From CAVTWY01 sp963738615 (GTDB lineage Bacteria > Pseudomonadota > Gammaproteobacteria > Burkholderiales > Burkholderiaceae_C), in assembly GCA_963738615.1 (NCBI GenBank), contig CAVTXI010000019.1:992001-1056000 (forward strand): a stretch of DNA of 64,000 nt, in the 5' to 3' direction. A program made the translations under genes and the position numbers. Below, piece by piece: positions 27,794-38,051 of the stretch (positions are counted from its first letter, which is position 1; each line of letters opens with the position of its first letter). Below the pieces are notes generated by a model, which saw only the letters and a list, made by a program, of their open reading frames with translations, made no database searches and was not told where the DNA came from.

Positions 27794-29305
<1,512 letters not shown>

Positions 29306-29508
29306 ACGGGGCAGCATAAACAACGAAGCCGACCCGTGCGAGGGGCCCTTGTGTTGCGCGAAGCGTCTGCTCACGACAGCACCGCGTCACGCCGTACGCG
29401 ATCCGCAATGTGATGGCGTTCACGCCTCGCGCGGCACTTGCGTCTGGTGACTTCTTTTCAGGGGCGGGATGGCGGACAAACGAGGCTCCACTCGATCAGG
29501 GGGCCGCC

Positions 29509-30222
29509 ATGTCGAAGCGTTGCATCCGTCTCATCAGTCTCGTTCGTCCCGTCCGTCGCCTGCGTGTCGCTGCGTCGGCGTGCGTGGCCACGGTGGTCGC
29601 GGGTTGTTCGGCGCTGGCGCCGCAGGCGACCCGTGAGGAACCGGTGGTGGTGGCGGCACCCGAGCCAGCGCAGGCTTCCGTGCCGATCGTCGAGGTCCCC
29701 GCTGCGGCACGTGCGCCGGTTCAGCAGGCGGAACCGCGTGCGTCGATGGCGGGTGCGCAGCCGCGTCTCGAGCATGTGCCGCGCGGTTCGCCCAACGTGC
29801 CCTACATCGTCAAGGGCGAGCGCTACGAGCCCTACAACAGCGACGTGCCGATGCGCGACCTGGGCATCGCGTCTTGGTATGGCCAACCCTTCCACGGCCG
29901 CAAGACCGCGAATGGCGAGCGCTACGACATGCACAGCATGACGGCGGCGCACAAGACGATGCCGCTGCCCAGCTATGCGATCGTGCGCAACCGAGCCAAC
30001 GGCAAACAGATCGTGGTGCGCATCAACGATCGCGGCCCCTTCAAGCCCGGCCGCGTCATCGACCTGAGCTACGCCGCTGCGCGCACGCTGGGCATCAGCG
30101 GCCTGGCGAACGTAGAGGTGGTGCGCCTGACGCGCGAGGTGATCGCGCAGGGGTCGTGGCGAAAGAAGGCGGGCGACAGCACGACCGTCGCGAAGGCCGA
30201 CGCGGGCGCGGCTAGACGCTGA
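29509..30222 (+). CDS. rlpA: RlpA-like septal ring lipoprotein (lytic transglycosylase fold)
   Basis: A 237-residue lipoprotein with lipobox VVAGC. The double-psi beta-barrel of RlpA is at residues about 120-215 (ASWYGQPFHGRKTANGERYDM, TAAHKTMPLPSYAIVRN, IVVRINDRGPFKPGRVIDLSYAAARTLG). RlpA cleaves glycan strands lacking stem peptides and helps daughter-cell separation. The SPOR domain usual in longer forms is absent; the protein ends 25 residues after the barrel. ATG 29509 is chosen for the lipoprotein signal. It is divergent from glpK across 200 bp. Confidence 0.9.
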   Translation: MSKRCIRLISLVRPVRRLRVAASACVATVVAGCSALAPQATREEPVVVAAPEPAQASVPIVEVPAAARAPVQQAEPRASMAGAQPRLEHVPRGSPNVPYIVKGERYEPYNSDVPMRDLGIASWYGQPFHGRKTANGERYDMHSMTAAHKTMPLPSYAIVRNRANGKQIVVRINDRGPFKPGRVIDLSYAAARTLGISGLANVEVVRLTREVIAQGSWRKKAGDSTTVAKADAGAARR

Positions 30223-30268
30223 CGCTGCTTGCGGCTCTCGTCATCAGGACGGCACTGGCCGCGGCCGC

Positions 30269-30694
30269 CTACTGTCCTTCGGGTTCGATCACCGTGCGCT
30301 TGCCTTCGAGCGTGACCACCCAGACCTCGAGTGCCCCGGCCTGTAGGTAGTGGCCGGCCTTCACGTGCATCTCGGCCCAGCTGTTACTGGGCGACTTGAT
30401 TTCCACGCAAAGCTCGGGCGCCTTGGGGAAAGGTGTCACCCAACCGAGTTCTTTCAGGCGCTTGTTCGAGATCCAAGCCACGTCCGCAACCCGCACACCG
30501 TCTTCAGTCTGAATGCTGCACTCGGTGATCACGCGGCCCCCGCGGCGACGCCTCAGTTCAGCGACGATGTCCGACTGCACCGCGCCGTGCTGATTGCTCG
30601 CCGGGCTCATCTCGATGCGGCCCCACCGGTTCAGCTCGATCTTGAACGGCAGGTTCTGCAGGAAAGGGTTGTCGATCACGTCGGCCCATCGCAT
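30269..30694 (-). CDS. Uma2-family (DUF820) putative endonuclease
   Basis: A 141-residue protein with the PD-(D/E)XK nuclease pattern of Uma2: RVADVAWISNKRL supplies the Asp and PELCVEIKSPSN the ExK. ATG 30694 gives the compact domain; upstream in-frame sequence is low-complexity and probably not coding. Uma2 proteins are abundant in cyanobacteria and patchy elsewhere; their biological role is not settled. It is divergent from the DMT transporter gene. Confidence 0.8.
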   Translation of the reverse strand: MRWADVIDNPFLQNLPFKIELNRWGRIEMSPASNQHGAVQSDIVAELRRRRGGRVITECSIQTEDGVRVADVAWISNKRLKELGWVTPFPKAPELCVEIKSPSNSWAEMHVKAGHYLQAGALEVWVVTLEGKRTVIEPEGQ

Positions 30695-30803
30695 GGCGCA
30701 AGACTCGGTTTGGGATGGGCCACGAGCGTAGCGCGTTGCTGCGGCAAGGCGTGGCCGACAGCCGCCGATACTGCGCTGCTTCGTTCTTCGCTTGCTCGGA
30801 ACC

Positions 30804-31784
30804 ATGGCCCTCGGCGTCTTCTTCGCGCTCCTCGCCGGCCTGGTCTGGGGCCTGGTGTTCGTCACGCCGCTGCTGCTGCCCGACTACCCGGCCGCGCTGC
30901 TGTCGGTGGGGCGCTACCTCGCGTTCGGGCTGATCGCGCTGCCGCTCGCGTGGTTCGATCGCGCGCGTCTGCGTGAGCTGTCACGCGCCGACTGGATCGA
31001 GGCGCTGAAGCTCTCACTGATCGGCAACCTGCTTTACTACACGTTCCTCGCCGCCGCGATCCAGCGCGCGGGTGCGCCGCTGCCGACGATGATCATCGGC
31101 ACGCTGCCGGTGGTGATCGCGGTGTGTGCGAATCTGTTCCTCGGCCAGGGTGAGCGCATGCGCTGGCGCAGGCTCGTGCCGTCGCTGGTGCTGATCGCCG
31201 CGGGCATTGCGTGCGTGAACCAGGTCGAAATGCAGGCGCTGCGCGCCGCTGAAGCGACCGCGGTGTCGAACCCGCAGGTGGACTACATCGTCGGGGCGCT
31301 GCTCGCGGTCGGTGCCGTCATCTGCTGGACGATCTACCCGATCCTCAACGCGAAGTGGCTGCGCGCGCACCGCGACCGCAACCCGCGCACCTGGGCCACG
31401 GCGCAGGGCATCGCCACGCTGCCGCTTGCGCTGGTCGGCTATGCGGTATTGTGGGCGTGGTTCGCGGCCAGCGGGCACACGTTCCCGATGCCGCTGGGCC
31501 CCACGCCGCAGGCGTACCTGGCGCTGATGTTCGCGGTCGGGCTGCTGGCGTCGTGGTTCGGCACTTTGTGCTGGAACGAAGCCAGCCAGCGACTGCCCGC
31601 GGCGCTGTCGGGGCAGCTCATCGTCTTCGAGACGCTCGCCGCGCTGGCCTACGCGCTGGCGCTGCGCGGCGATGTGCCGCCGCCGCTCACGCTGGTGGGC
31701 GCTGCGCTGCTGGTGGCCGGGGTGGTGTGGGCGCTGCGCGGTGCGACAGGGTCGCCGAGCGGGCACGTCTCACCACATGACTGA
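30804..31784 (+). CDS. DMT-superfamily (EamA) transporter
   Basis: A 326-residue inner-membrane protein with about ten hydrophobic segments in two repeats of the EamA type (first repeat from GVFFALLAGLVWGLVF, second from YIVGALLAVGAVICWTIYP). A substrate cannot be assigned; the superfamily exports amino acids, metabolites and drugs. The stop codon is separated by one base from the convergent tandem-DEP gene. Confidence 0.88.
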   Translation: MALGVFFALLAGLVWGLVFVTPLLLPDYPAALLSVGRYLAFGLIALPLAWFDRARLRELSRADWIEALKLSLIGNLLYYTFLAAAIQRAGAPLPTMIIGTLPVVIAVCANLFLGQGERMRWRRLVPSLVLIAAGIACVNQVEMQALRAAEATAVSNPQVDYIVGALLAVGAVICWTIYPILNAKWLRAHRDRNPRTWATAQGIATLPLALVGYAVLWAWFAASGHTFPMPLGPTPQAYLALMFAVGLLASWFGTLCWNEASQRLPAALSGQLIVFETLAALAYALALRGDVPPPLTLVGAALLVAGVVWALRGATGSPSGHVSPHD

Positions 31785-31785
31785 C

Positions 31786-32874
31786 TCACCATGACGGAAG
31801 CAACGGCCCTCGAGCCGACGCGGGGCTGCGCTGATCGACCGATACGAGCGCCTTGTCCAGCACCGGAGCGAAGCGATAGAAGAAGTGCCCGTCGATGAAC
31901 GGACGCTCGGCCGTCACGTGGTCGAAAGCGCCGAACTGCATCAGCCGATGCAGGACGATCCATGCCTGGTGGCGTTCGAGGCTGAGGCGGCCGACGAACA
32001 GGTCGACCGCTTCGGTGCCGATCCAGCAGCGCGCGTAGGTCTTCGCGTGGTAGCTGCGGTCATCGACGTCCACGCCCTGTGTCAGCACCCGCAGGGCATC
32101 GTCCAGGCCGATGCTGTCGGCTCGCCTCGAGACGGTCAGCCTGTAGAAGCAGTCGCTGTCTTCGAAGTCGTGCTCGTGGGTCACGTGCACCAGTAAGCCC
32201 AAGGCGTGAAGCGCGCGCCCGATCTCGAGGGCATCGTTGTTCGAGCAGTCGAAGGTTGCAGCGATCGCGCGCACCGCAGATCGACCGATGAAACAGGCCG
32301 GATAGGTGCGCAGGTGATATTCGCGGTCACGCACACGCAGACGCTTGGCCAACGCCGCGGTGGCGGCTTCGGCGCTGGCGTTGGCAAGGCGCCAGATCAG
32401 TTCACGGGCCGGCTGGTCTTGCGGCCCCTGCGGCTGACCGATGTGACGCTTCACCACCGCCGCCGTCGGGGCATCCGTGCCCAGGGCGGTGGCGACGCGC
32501 GCGAGAGCGTGGTCGGTTGCGTTGTCATCGGAACCGAACTCGGTCCACAGGCCGCCGAAGCCGAGCTTGTGCACCCACAGGCGGTCAGCGTCGCTTGCGT
32601 GCCCACCACGAAGGCGTGTGAGGAAGATGCGCGCGCGTGAAGGGCCGCGTGGCAACGCGTGGTCCAGGTCGATCAGCGAGGGCTTGTGGTCCGAGATGTC
32701 GACAAAGGCCACGCGGCGTGCGTCGTCGTCAACCGCGCGAAGCTGCGCGTGCCTTGACCGGGCATCGGGCGACAGCGGCTGCGGGACGATGTTCATCGCC
32801 ATCAGGCCGGCGCGCAGGGCGCTGTGCGCGCGACCGGACGGCAGGCTCAAAAGGGCTTCGTAAGGGCGCGACAT
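31786..32874 (-). CDS. Tandem DEP-domain protein
   Basis: A 362-residue cytoplasmic protein. The C-terminal 160 residues contain two copies of a DEP-like domain: LRVRDREYHLRTYPACFIGRSAVRAI to DSDCFYRL, and VDVDDRSYHAKTYARCWIGTEAVDLF to DGHFFYRF. The Y-H-x-x-T-Y and W/F-I-G pattern is characteristic. DEP domains are best known in eukaryotic signalling (Dishevelled, RGS proteins, Epac), where they direct proteins to membranes; they are uncommon in bacteria. The N-terminal 190 residues show no domain I recognise. ATG 32874 is a reasonable start but has no strong ribosome binding site. It is downstream of glcF by 137 bp on the same strand. Confidence 0.8.
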   Translation of the reverse strand: MSRPYEALLSLPSGRAHSALRAGLMAMNIVPQPLSPDARSRHAQLRAVDDDARRVAFVDISDHKPSLIDLDHALPRGPSRARIFLTRLRGGHASDADRLWVHKLGFGGLWTEFGSDDNATDHALARVATALGTDAPTAAVVKRHIGQPQGPQDQPARELIWRLANASAEAATAALAKRLRVRDREYHLRTYPACFIGRSAVRAIAATFDCSNNDALEIGRALHALGLLVHVTHEHDFEDSDCFYRLTVSRRADSIGLDDALRVLTQGVDVDDRSYHAKTYARCWIGTEAVDLFVGRLSLERHQAWIVLHRLMQFGAFDHVTAERPFIDGHFFYRFAPVLDKALVSVDQRSPASARGPLLPSW

Positions 32875-33011
32875 GGGCGATGATGCTAGGTTCAACGCCT
32901 CGGCGAAGTCCTCACGGCCCACCGCGCAGACGGACCAAGCATGAACTTGTCCACGGGATGAGCCCAGCCGCGTGGCGCATAGCGCGCACATGCACACCGA
33001 GCCTTCGACAG

Positions 33012-34276
33012 TCAGGCGTCCAGCATCTCGTCGACCAGCTCCACCCAGTGCATCACCGGCATCGTGGTGCCGCTTTGCAGGTGCTGGATGCAGCCGACGT
33101 TCGCCGACACCACGCGCTCGGGCTCGAGGCCCTTCAGGTGCTCGAGCTTGCGGTCGCGCAGGCGATACGCCAGCTCGGGTTGCAGCACCGAGTAGGTGCC
33201 GGCCGAGCCGCAGCACAGGTGGCTTTCGTTCGTCGGCAGGCTCACGTCGAAGCCCAACGCGGTCAAACCTGATTCGACATCGCCGCGCAACTGCTGGCCG
33301 TGCTGCAAGGTGCACGGCGGGTGATAGGCGATGCGGCGCGCGGGCAGTGCGTCGGCGCCGGGTTTGCCGCCGTGCTTCAGCTCGAGTTTCTTTTTCAACA
33401 TCGGCACGATCGACGGCAGCAGTTCGGACAAATCACGCGCCAATGCCGAGATGCGCTTCGCGCGTTCGGCGTAGCGCTTGTCGTGACGCAGCGCGTGTGC
33501 GTAGTCCTTCACCGTGACGCTGCAACCCGACGCATTGATCACGATCGCCTCGATGCGCTGGCGTTCGATCACGGGCTCCCACGCGTCGATGTTGCGGCGG
33601 ATGTCGTTCAATGCGCCGTCGTGGTCGGCCAGGTGTTCGCGGATGGCGCCGCAGCAGCCGGCACCGTCGGCCACCAGCGTCTGAATGCCGGCCGCGTCGA
33701 GCACGCGCGCGGTGGCGCTGTTGATGTTGGGCGCCATCGCCGGCTGCACGCAGCCGGTCAACAGCAGCACCTTGCGGTCGAGCGTGCGCGTGGGCCATTG
33801 ATGCGCTCGAGCCGGCGCGGCGGCGGGCACTTTGTTCTTCAGCGACGCGGGCAGCAGCGTACGCACCAGTTGCCCGAGCTTCATCGCCGGGGCGAAGGCG
33901 GCCGACGTGAGGCCCAGCGCAGCAGCGTGCGCGTGCTGCGTTCGGCGAAAGGCCGCTCGACCTGGCGCTCGACCACGCGCCGACCGATGTCGATCAGCCG
34001 CCCGTACTGCACGCCCGACGGGCAGGTGGTTTCGCAGTTGCGGCAGGTCAGGCAACGGTCAAGGTGCAGTTGCGTCGACGCGGTCGGCTTCACGCCCTCG
34101 AGCACCTGCTTGATCAGGTAGATGCGCCCGCGCGGGCCGTCGAGCTCGTCGCCCAGCAGTTGGTACGTCGGGCACGTGGCGGTGCAGAAGCCGCAGTGCA
34201 CGCACTTGCGCAGGATCGCTTCGGCTTCGGTGCCGTCGGCGGTGCCTTTGAATTCGGGGGCGAGGTTGGTCTGCAT
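33012..34276 (-). CDS. glcF: Glycolate oxidase iron-sulfur subunit GlcF; frameshifted
   Basis: GlcF is the 2x[4Fe-4S] subunit of membrane-associated glycolate oxidase GlcDEF, which oxidises glycolate to glyoxylate. The N-terminal part has both ferredoxin motifs (CVHCGFCTATCPTY and CLTCRNCETTCPSG), and the C-terminal part has two cysteine-rich CCG blocks (GAGCCGAIREHL and SHLCCGSAGTYS). The frame breaks near 33915, after ERSTRTLLRW, by what looks like a missing base next to GGG; the sequence resumes at LTSAAFAPAMKLGQL. Restored length is about 421 residues, normal for the family. ATG 34276 begins MQTNLAPEFK, three bases from the methyltransferase stop. glcD and glcE lie upstream on the same strand but other genes intervene. 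Confidence 0.88.
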
Positions 34277-34278
34277 GA

Positions 34279-34969
34279 TCAAGCCAACGTGTACGACAGC
34301 GTCCAGTAGTGGGTCAGCTCGCATCCACGTGGCGTCGCGTGCACGCGGGCCCAACGCCGTGATCGCCTCGCTGCGCGTGGGGAAGTTCTTCACCACTTCA
34401 TGCGTGCTGCCGTCATCGAGCGTGCGCAGTTGGTAGCCGTTGCCTTCGGCGTCGCGGCGGTGGATGGGGGTGCTGCTGGTCTGCACGAAAGCATTGTCGA
34501 GCATCACCACGCGTGCGCCGGGCTCGAGCAGGGCATGAAGCTGGTCGAGCCAGGGGCGAAGGCGGAGCAGCGGGATGTGACTCCACCAGAAGCCGGCGAA
34601 GGCGGCGTCGAAGCGCCGGCCGCGCAACGTCGAGGTCAGATCGTAGGCATCGGCGGTGGCGAATTCGACCTTGCAGCGCCCCTGCGTGTCGCGCGGCATC
34701 ACCTTCGCGCGCGCGATCGCCATCGTCTGCGGATTCAGATCCGTCGCCAGCCAGTGCGTGCAATCACGCGCGGCGTGCGGCGTCCACCAACCGGTGCCGC
34801 AGGCGATCTCGAGCACGCGGCGGCGCGCGAACGCGCTGGGCAGCCAGGCTTCGATCGCGCGCAGATCGGCTTGGCGTTCGGGCTTGTGAAACACGCGCTC
34901 ATAGATCGCCGCGCGCTGCGCGTAGTAGTCGGCCATCGCATCGACGCTGCCTTCGCGCTGCGGTGCCAT
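34279..34969 (-). CDS. Class I SAM-dependent methyltransferase; frameshift near C-terminus
   Basis: A methyltransferase of about 230 residues. The SAM-binding motif I is RRVLEIACGTGWWTPHAARD, followed by HWLATDLNPQTMAIAR (motif II acid). The start may be 34969 (MAPQREG) or 34936 (MADYYAQRAAIYERVF, nearer the family start). One extra base near 34320 hides the true end: the next frame reads ELTHYWTLSYTLA and stops at 34279-34281, two bases before glcF. Without this correction the frame runs on into glcF and gives a false fusion. No stop codon separates it from the phosphatase-like part upstream. The substrate is unknown. Confidence 0.75.
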
Positions 34970-35432
34970 TGTCGTGGTGCCGTCGAGCTGCGCGTCGATG
35001 AACGCCTGCCACGTCACGTCGGGTGCCCAGCGTTCGTTGGCTACCGCGCGCAGGATGTCGAAGGCGGTTTCGCGCGGCCAGCCTTGTTCGAGCACGCGCC
35101 ACAGCCCGACGAACGCACTGACGCGCCAGTTCGCCGCGCAATGCACCCAACGCTTGCGGCCGTCGTGCTTGCGCATCGCAGCGAAGAAGGCATCGAGCAG
35201 CGCGCGCGTGGGCGCCGCGAGCGGCACCGGGACATGCTCGTAGTGCATACCCAGCGCCGCGACCGTGCCGGCTTCGTCGGCCAACGCGTAGCGCGTGTCG
35301 TCGTGCAGGCCGAGGTTGATCACCACCTCGTAGCCCGCCGCGGCGATGTCCGCCAGTTGAAGATTCGCTCGGCTGTGCCGACGTCATCACCGTCGCGCTG
35401 GCTTCGTGGAGGTTGGGGATCGTGGTGAGCAT
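34970..35432 (-). CDS. Protein tyrosine phosphatase-like protein; frameshift near N-terminus
   Basis: ATG 35432 begins MLTTIPNLHEASATVMTSAQPS, then one extra base near 35370 shifts the frame and the family sequence continues as ADIAAAGYEVVINLGLHDD. The P-loop reads HCAANWRVSAF, which has C-x4-R instead of the C-x5-R of active tyrosine phosphatases, a known feature of this bacterial subgroup; activity is doubtful. The frame runs without a stop into the methyltransferase, so either the two are truly fused or a stop has been lost through another error. It is 20 bp downstream of the SDR gene and likely co-transcribed. Confidence 0.65.
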
Positions 35433-35452
35433 GGGGAGGCTGTGCAACGCGA

Positions 35453-36184
35453 CTACCAAGGCAGGCGCTGGCCGTCGTAAGCGAGGAAGACGCCGCTGTC
35501 CTGCGCGTCCACGCCATCCAGCGCTTGCAGCATCTGCGCCGCGGCCAGCGCAGGTTCGCGGCCGATCTCGTCGCCGCGGAAGGGGCGCGACAGTGCCGAC
35601 TTCACGGTGCCGGGATGCAGCGCCACCAGCGATGCGACGGGATGCGTGCGGCGCACCTCGATCGCGGCCGACTTCAGCAGCATGTTCAGCGCCGCCTTCG
35701 AAGCCCGGTAGCCGTACCAGCCACCCAGGCGGTTGTCTTCGATGCTTCCCACCTTGGCCGACAACACCGCCAGCACGCTGCGCTGCTGCCTGTGCAGCAG
35801 CGGCGTGAAGTGGCGCAGCACCAGCGCCGGGCCAATGGTGTTGATGCGGAACATCGCCTCGAGCGATGCCTGGCCCAACTGGCCGAGCCGCTTCTCCGGC
35901 ATCAGCTCGGCACGATCACCGGACCCCGGTGCGTGCAGCACACCCGTGGCCACGATCAGCAGGTGCAGTGCAGGGCCGTGCGCCAAGTTCGCGGCCACGT
36001 TCGCCGCTGCGGCTTCGATGCTGCCTTCATCGTCGAGATCGATCGCTGGCTGCGAGCGGCGGTGCAGCCCTTGCACGCCGGCGCACCGCGGGTCGGCTTG
36101 CAGGTGTTGCATGAAGGCCGAACCGATGGCGCCACGGGCGCCGATGACCAGCGCGCGGTAGCCGTCGGGCAACGAAGTCATCAT
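35453..36184 (-). CDS. Short-chain dehydrogenase/reductase (C-factor/CsgA-like)
   Basis: A 243-residue SDR. The Rossmann glycine motif is ALVIGARGAIGSAF, the NAD-binding second motif is LIVATGVL in place of NNAG, and the catalytic Tyr and Lys are in YGYRASKAALNM with a Ser in VLSAKVGS. The C-terminal block VALHPGTVKSALSRPF is typical of the C-factor-like group. ATG 36184 has GAGAGAG upstream. It lies in the leftward run between glcE and glcF. The substrate is unknown. Confidence 0.88.
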   Translation of the reverse strand: MMTSLPDGYRALVIGARGAIGSAFMQHLQADPRCAGVQGLHRRSQPAIDLDDEGSIEAAAANVAANLAHGPALHLLIVATGVLHAPGSGDRAELMPEKRLGQLGQASLEAMFRINTIGPALVLRHFTPLLHRQQRSVLAVLSAKVGSIEDNRLGGWYGYRASKAALNMLLKSAAIEVRRTHPVASLVALHPGTVKSALSRPFRGDEIGREPALAAAQMLQALDGVDAQDSGVFLAYDGQRLPW

Positions 36185-36370
36185 GGGGCACTCTCTCGCA
36201 GATCTTCGTCGCCGAAGAAGAGGCACACATCCTGCTGATCGAACCGTCGGGAACGCCGAACACAGGTGATGAGGCGACGGCGGCGCCGCGCAGGGTTGTC
36301 TAAGACAGTAGAGCGGCTCAGCCGCGTCGTGATTGGTGCGTGCCGACCACCTCGAGCCGGACAGCGGCCT

Positions 36371-36541
36371 TCAAGGCGTGCTGGCGATCAGGCGCTTGCG
36401 GGCTCTGAGCGCGCGTTTCATTGCTGGCGCGAGCGGCGGTGGGTTCAGCAGCATCTTGGCGAAACGATGCTGGTCATGAACCGACAGCCGAATAATCTGC
36501 GCGTCTTCGAGTGTGGCGCGGACGGATTTCTTGGCGGACAT
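36371..36541 (-). pseudogene. DUF1778 (TacA-like) antitoxin C-terminal remnant
   Basis: A 56-residue frame that matches only the C-terminal half of DUF1778 antitoxins (QIIRLSVHDQHRFAKMLLNPP, then the MKRAL end). The ribbon-helix-helix DNA-binding half is missing, and no GNAT toxin partner follows. It sits 26 bp after glcE. It is most easily read as a decayed toxin-antitoxin module, although a short translated product cannot be excluded. The next 185 bases up to the SDR gene show no gene I can support. Confidence 0.5.
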
Positions 36542-36567
36542 CGTCGATCTCTTGTTTGGTCGTGCGC

Positions 36568-37662
36568 TCAAAGCCCCGGATAAAGCCTTCCCGGGTTAAA
36601 CACCCGGTCCGGATCGAACTGCCGCTTCAACTCGCGATGAATGTTCGCGAGCGGCGCGGCCGGCGGCGTGAACACCTGCGTCGCGCGTTCGCGCGCGTGA
36701 TACAGCGTGGCGTGCCCGCCGACCGTTTCGGCGGCGTGCCGCACCACCGCATGCGGCGCGCGTGACACCAGCCAGCGCAGCGCGCCGCCCCATTCGATCA
36801 GCGTTGCGCCGTCGAGCTTCAGCGGCGCCGTGGTCGCCGGCACCGACAGGCGCCACAACGTTGCGCCATCGGCCACGGCGTTGCCGGCGGCGACGAAGAA
36901 GGCGTCGCGTTGGTCGCGCATGCCTTGCCAGAACTTCGACGCCTCGAGCGCCTGAAGTTTGTCGCCGCCCAATTGGCCCAGCGCGCCATCCACCGCCGCA
37001 CGCGCACCCGAAAAGCGCAGCAGCAGGAAGCCGTTGCACCACGCGCTGGCGTTCAGCGGCATGGGGCTCAGACCCACGCGCTGCATGGCCGCCAGCGCGT
37101 CGGCCTGCTGTGGGGTTTCAAAGCGCAGCGTCGCGCTGGCGCGCGGCGTGGGCAACACTTTCAGCGAGACCTCGGCGATCACGCCCAGGATGCCCATCGA
37201 CCCCGGCAGCGCGCGCGACACGTCGTAGCCCGCGACGTTCTTCATCACTTGACCCCCGAAGGTCAACACATCGCCGCGGCCGTCGACCATCGTTGCGCCC
37301 AGCACGTAGTCGCGCACACCGCCGACCGCGGCGCGGGCCGGGCCGGCCAGCCCCGCGGCCACCATGCCGCCGACGGTGCTGGCGCTGCCGAAGTGCGGCG
37401 GCTCGAACGGCAGGCACTGGCCCTTCTTCGCGAGTTCGCCTTCGAGTTCTTTCAGCAGCGTGCCGGCGCGCACCGTCACGACCAGTTCACTCGGCTCGTA
37501 GCTGCTGATGCCGACGAGGCTGCGCGTATCGAGCAGCTCGCCTTGCGCCGGCTCGCCATACCAGTCCTTCGTGCCGCCGCCGCGGATGCGCAGCGCGCGC
37601 TGTTCTGCGCGCGCCGATTGGATGTGGTCGACAAGGTGGGCAAGGGCGGTGTCGCGAACCAT
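36568..37662 (-). CDS. glcE: Glycolate oxidase FAD-binding subunit GlcE
   Basis: A 364-residue FAD-linked oxidase subunit of GlcDEF. The PCMH-type FAD-binding region is clear (LRIRGGGTKDWYG, FGSASTVGGMVAAGLAGP, GGQVMKNVAGYDVSR), and the C-terminus has the family end FNPGRLYPGL. ATG 37662 gives the normal N-terminus. It follows the small DUF2845 gene by 20 bp, which in turn follows glcD by 23 bp. Confidence 0.92.
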   Translation of the reverse strand: MVRDTALAHLVDHIQSARAEQRALRIRGGGTKDWYGEPAQGELLDTRSLVGISSYEPSELVVTVRAGTLLKELEGELAKKGQCLPFEPPHFGSASTVGGMVAAGLAGPARAAVGGVRDYVLGATMVDGRGDVLTFGGQVMKNVAGYDVSRALPGSMGILGVIAEVSLKVLPTPRASATLRFETPQQADALAAMQRVGLSPMPLNASAWCNGFLLLRFSGARAAVDGALGQLGGDKLQALEASKFWQGMRDQRDAFFVAAGNAVADGATLWRLSVPATTAPLKLDGATLIEWGGALRWLVSRAPHAVVRHAAETVGGHATLYHARERATQVFTPPAAPLANIHRELKRQFDPDRVFNPGRLYPGL

Positions 37663-37682
37663 GGTGGCATTCGGGTGCGACC

Positions 37683-38028
37683 TCAGGTCGGCGCGCGCCC
37701 GTACGTGATCGACTGCACCTTGCCGCCGCGCAACCGAACCGTGGCCAGCAGGTTGCCGGGGCCGCGTTCGTAGACCCACTCTTCGACGTTCGACGCATGG
37801 CACCATGTGCGACGCGATCGGCTCGGGTACGGGGTTGCGCGAGCCCTTGTAGTACACCGGCGCGCAGAACGCGTCGCGCGCAACCGGTTGCCCACACTTG
37901 TAGACGAGCGACAACCGCGACTCGCCTTCGGAGGCGATGCCGCCATCGCAGGCGAGCGTGCCGGCCCGGCTCGAGGTCCACAGGGCGGTGACGGCAATCA
38001 GGCCCACGAGCTTGCAGATGGCGTTCAT
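37683..38028 (-). CDS. DUF2845 small exported protein; +1 frameshift
   Basis: ATG 38028 follows a perfect GGAGGTG. The signal peptide is LVGLIAVTALWTSSRAG, then LACDGGIASEGESRLSLVYKCGQPV, a DUF2845 signature. One extra base near 37795 shifts the frame; the correct end, VEEWVYERGPGNLLATVRLR to YGRAPT, is in the next frame and stops at 37683. Restored length is about 115 residues. It lies between glcD and glcE. Function is unknown; its location suggests only co-transcription. Confidence 0.75.
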
Positions 38029-38051
38029 GCGCACCTCCGGCATGCACTTCG

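Noticed and set aside
33881..35326. A 481-residue frame that appears to fuse phosphatase, methyltransferase and the N-terminus of GlcF
   Set aside because: The methyltransferase's natural end (ELTHYWTLSYTLA and stop) is in the +1 frame just before glcF, so the join to GlcF comes from a base insertion near 34320.
36185..36330. Open leftward frame ending in FDQQDVCLFFGDEDL just before the SDR gene
   Set aside because: The end looks protein-like, but there is no start codon with a ribosome binding site and the upstream part is Arg-rich, as expected of noncoding GC-rich DNA.
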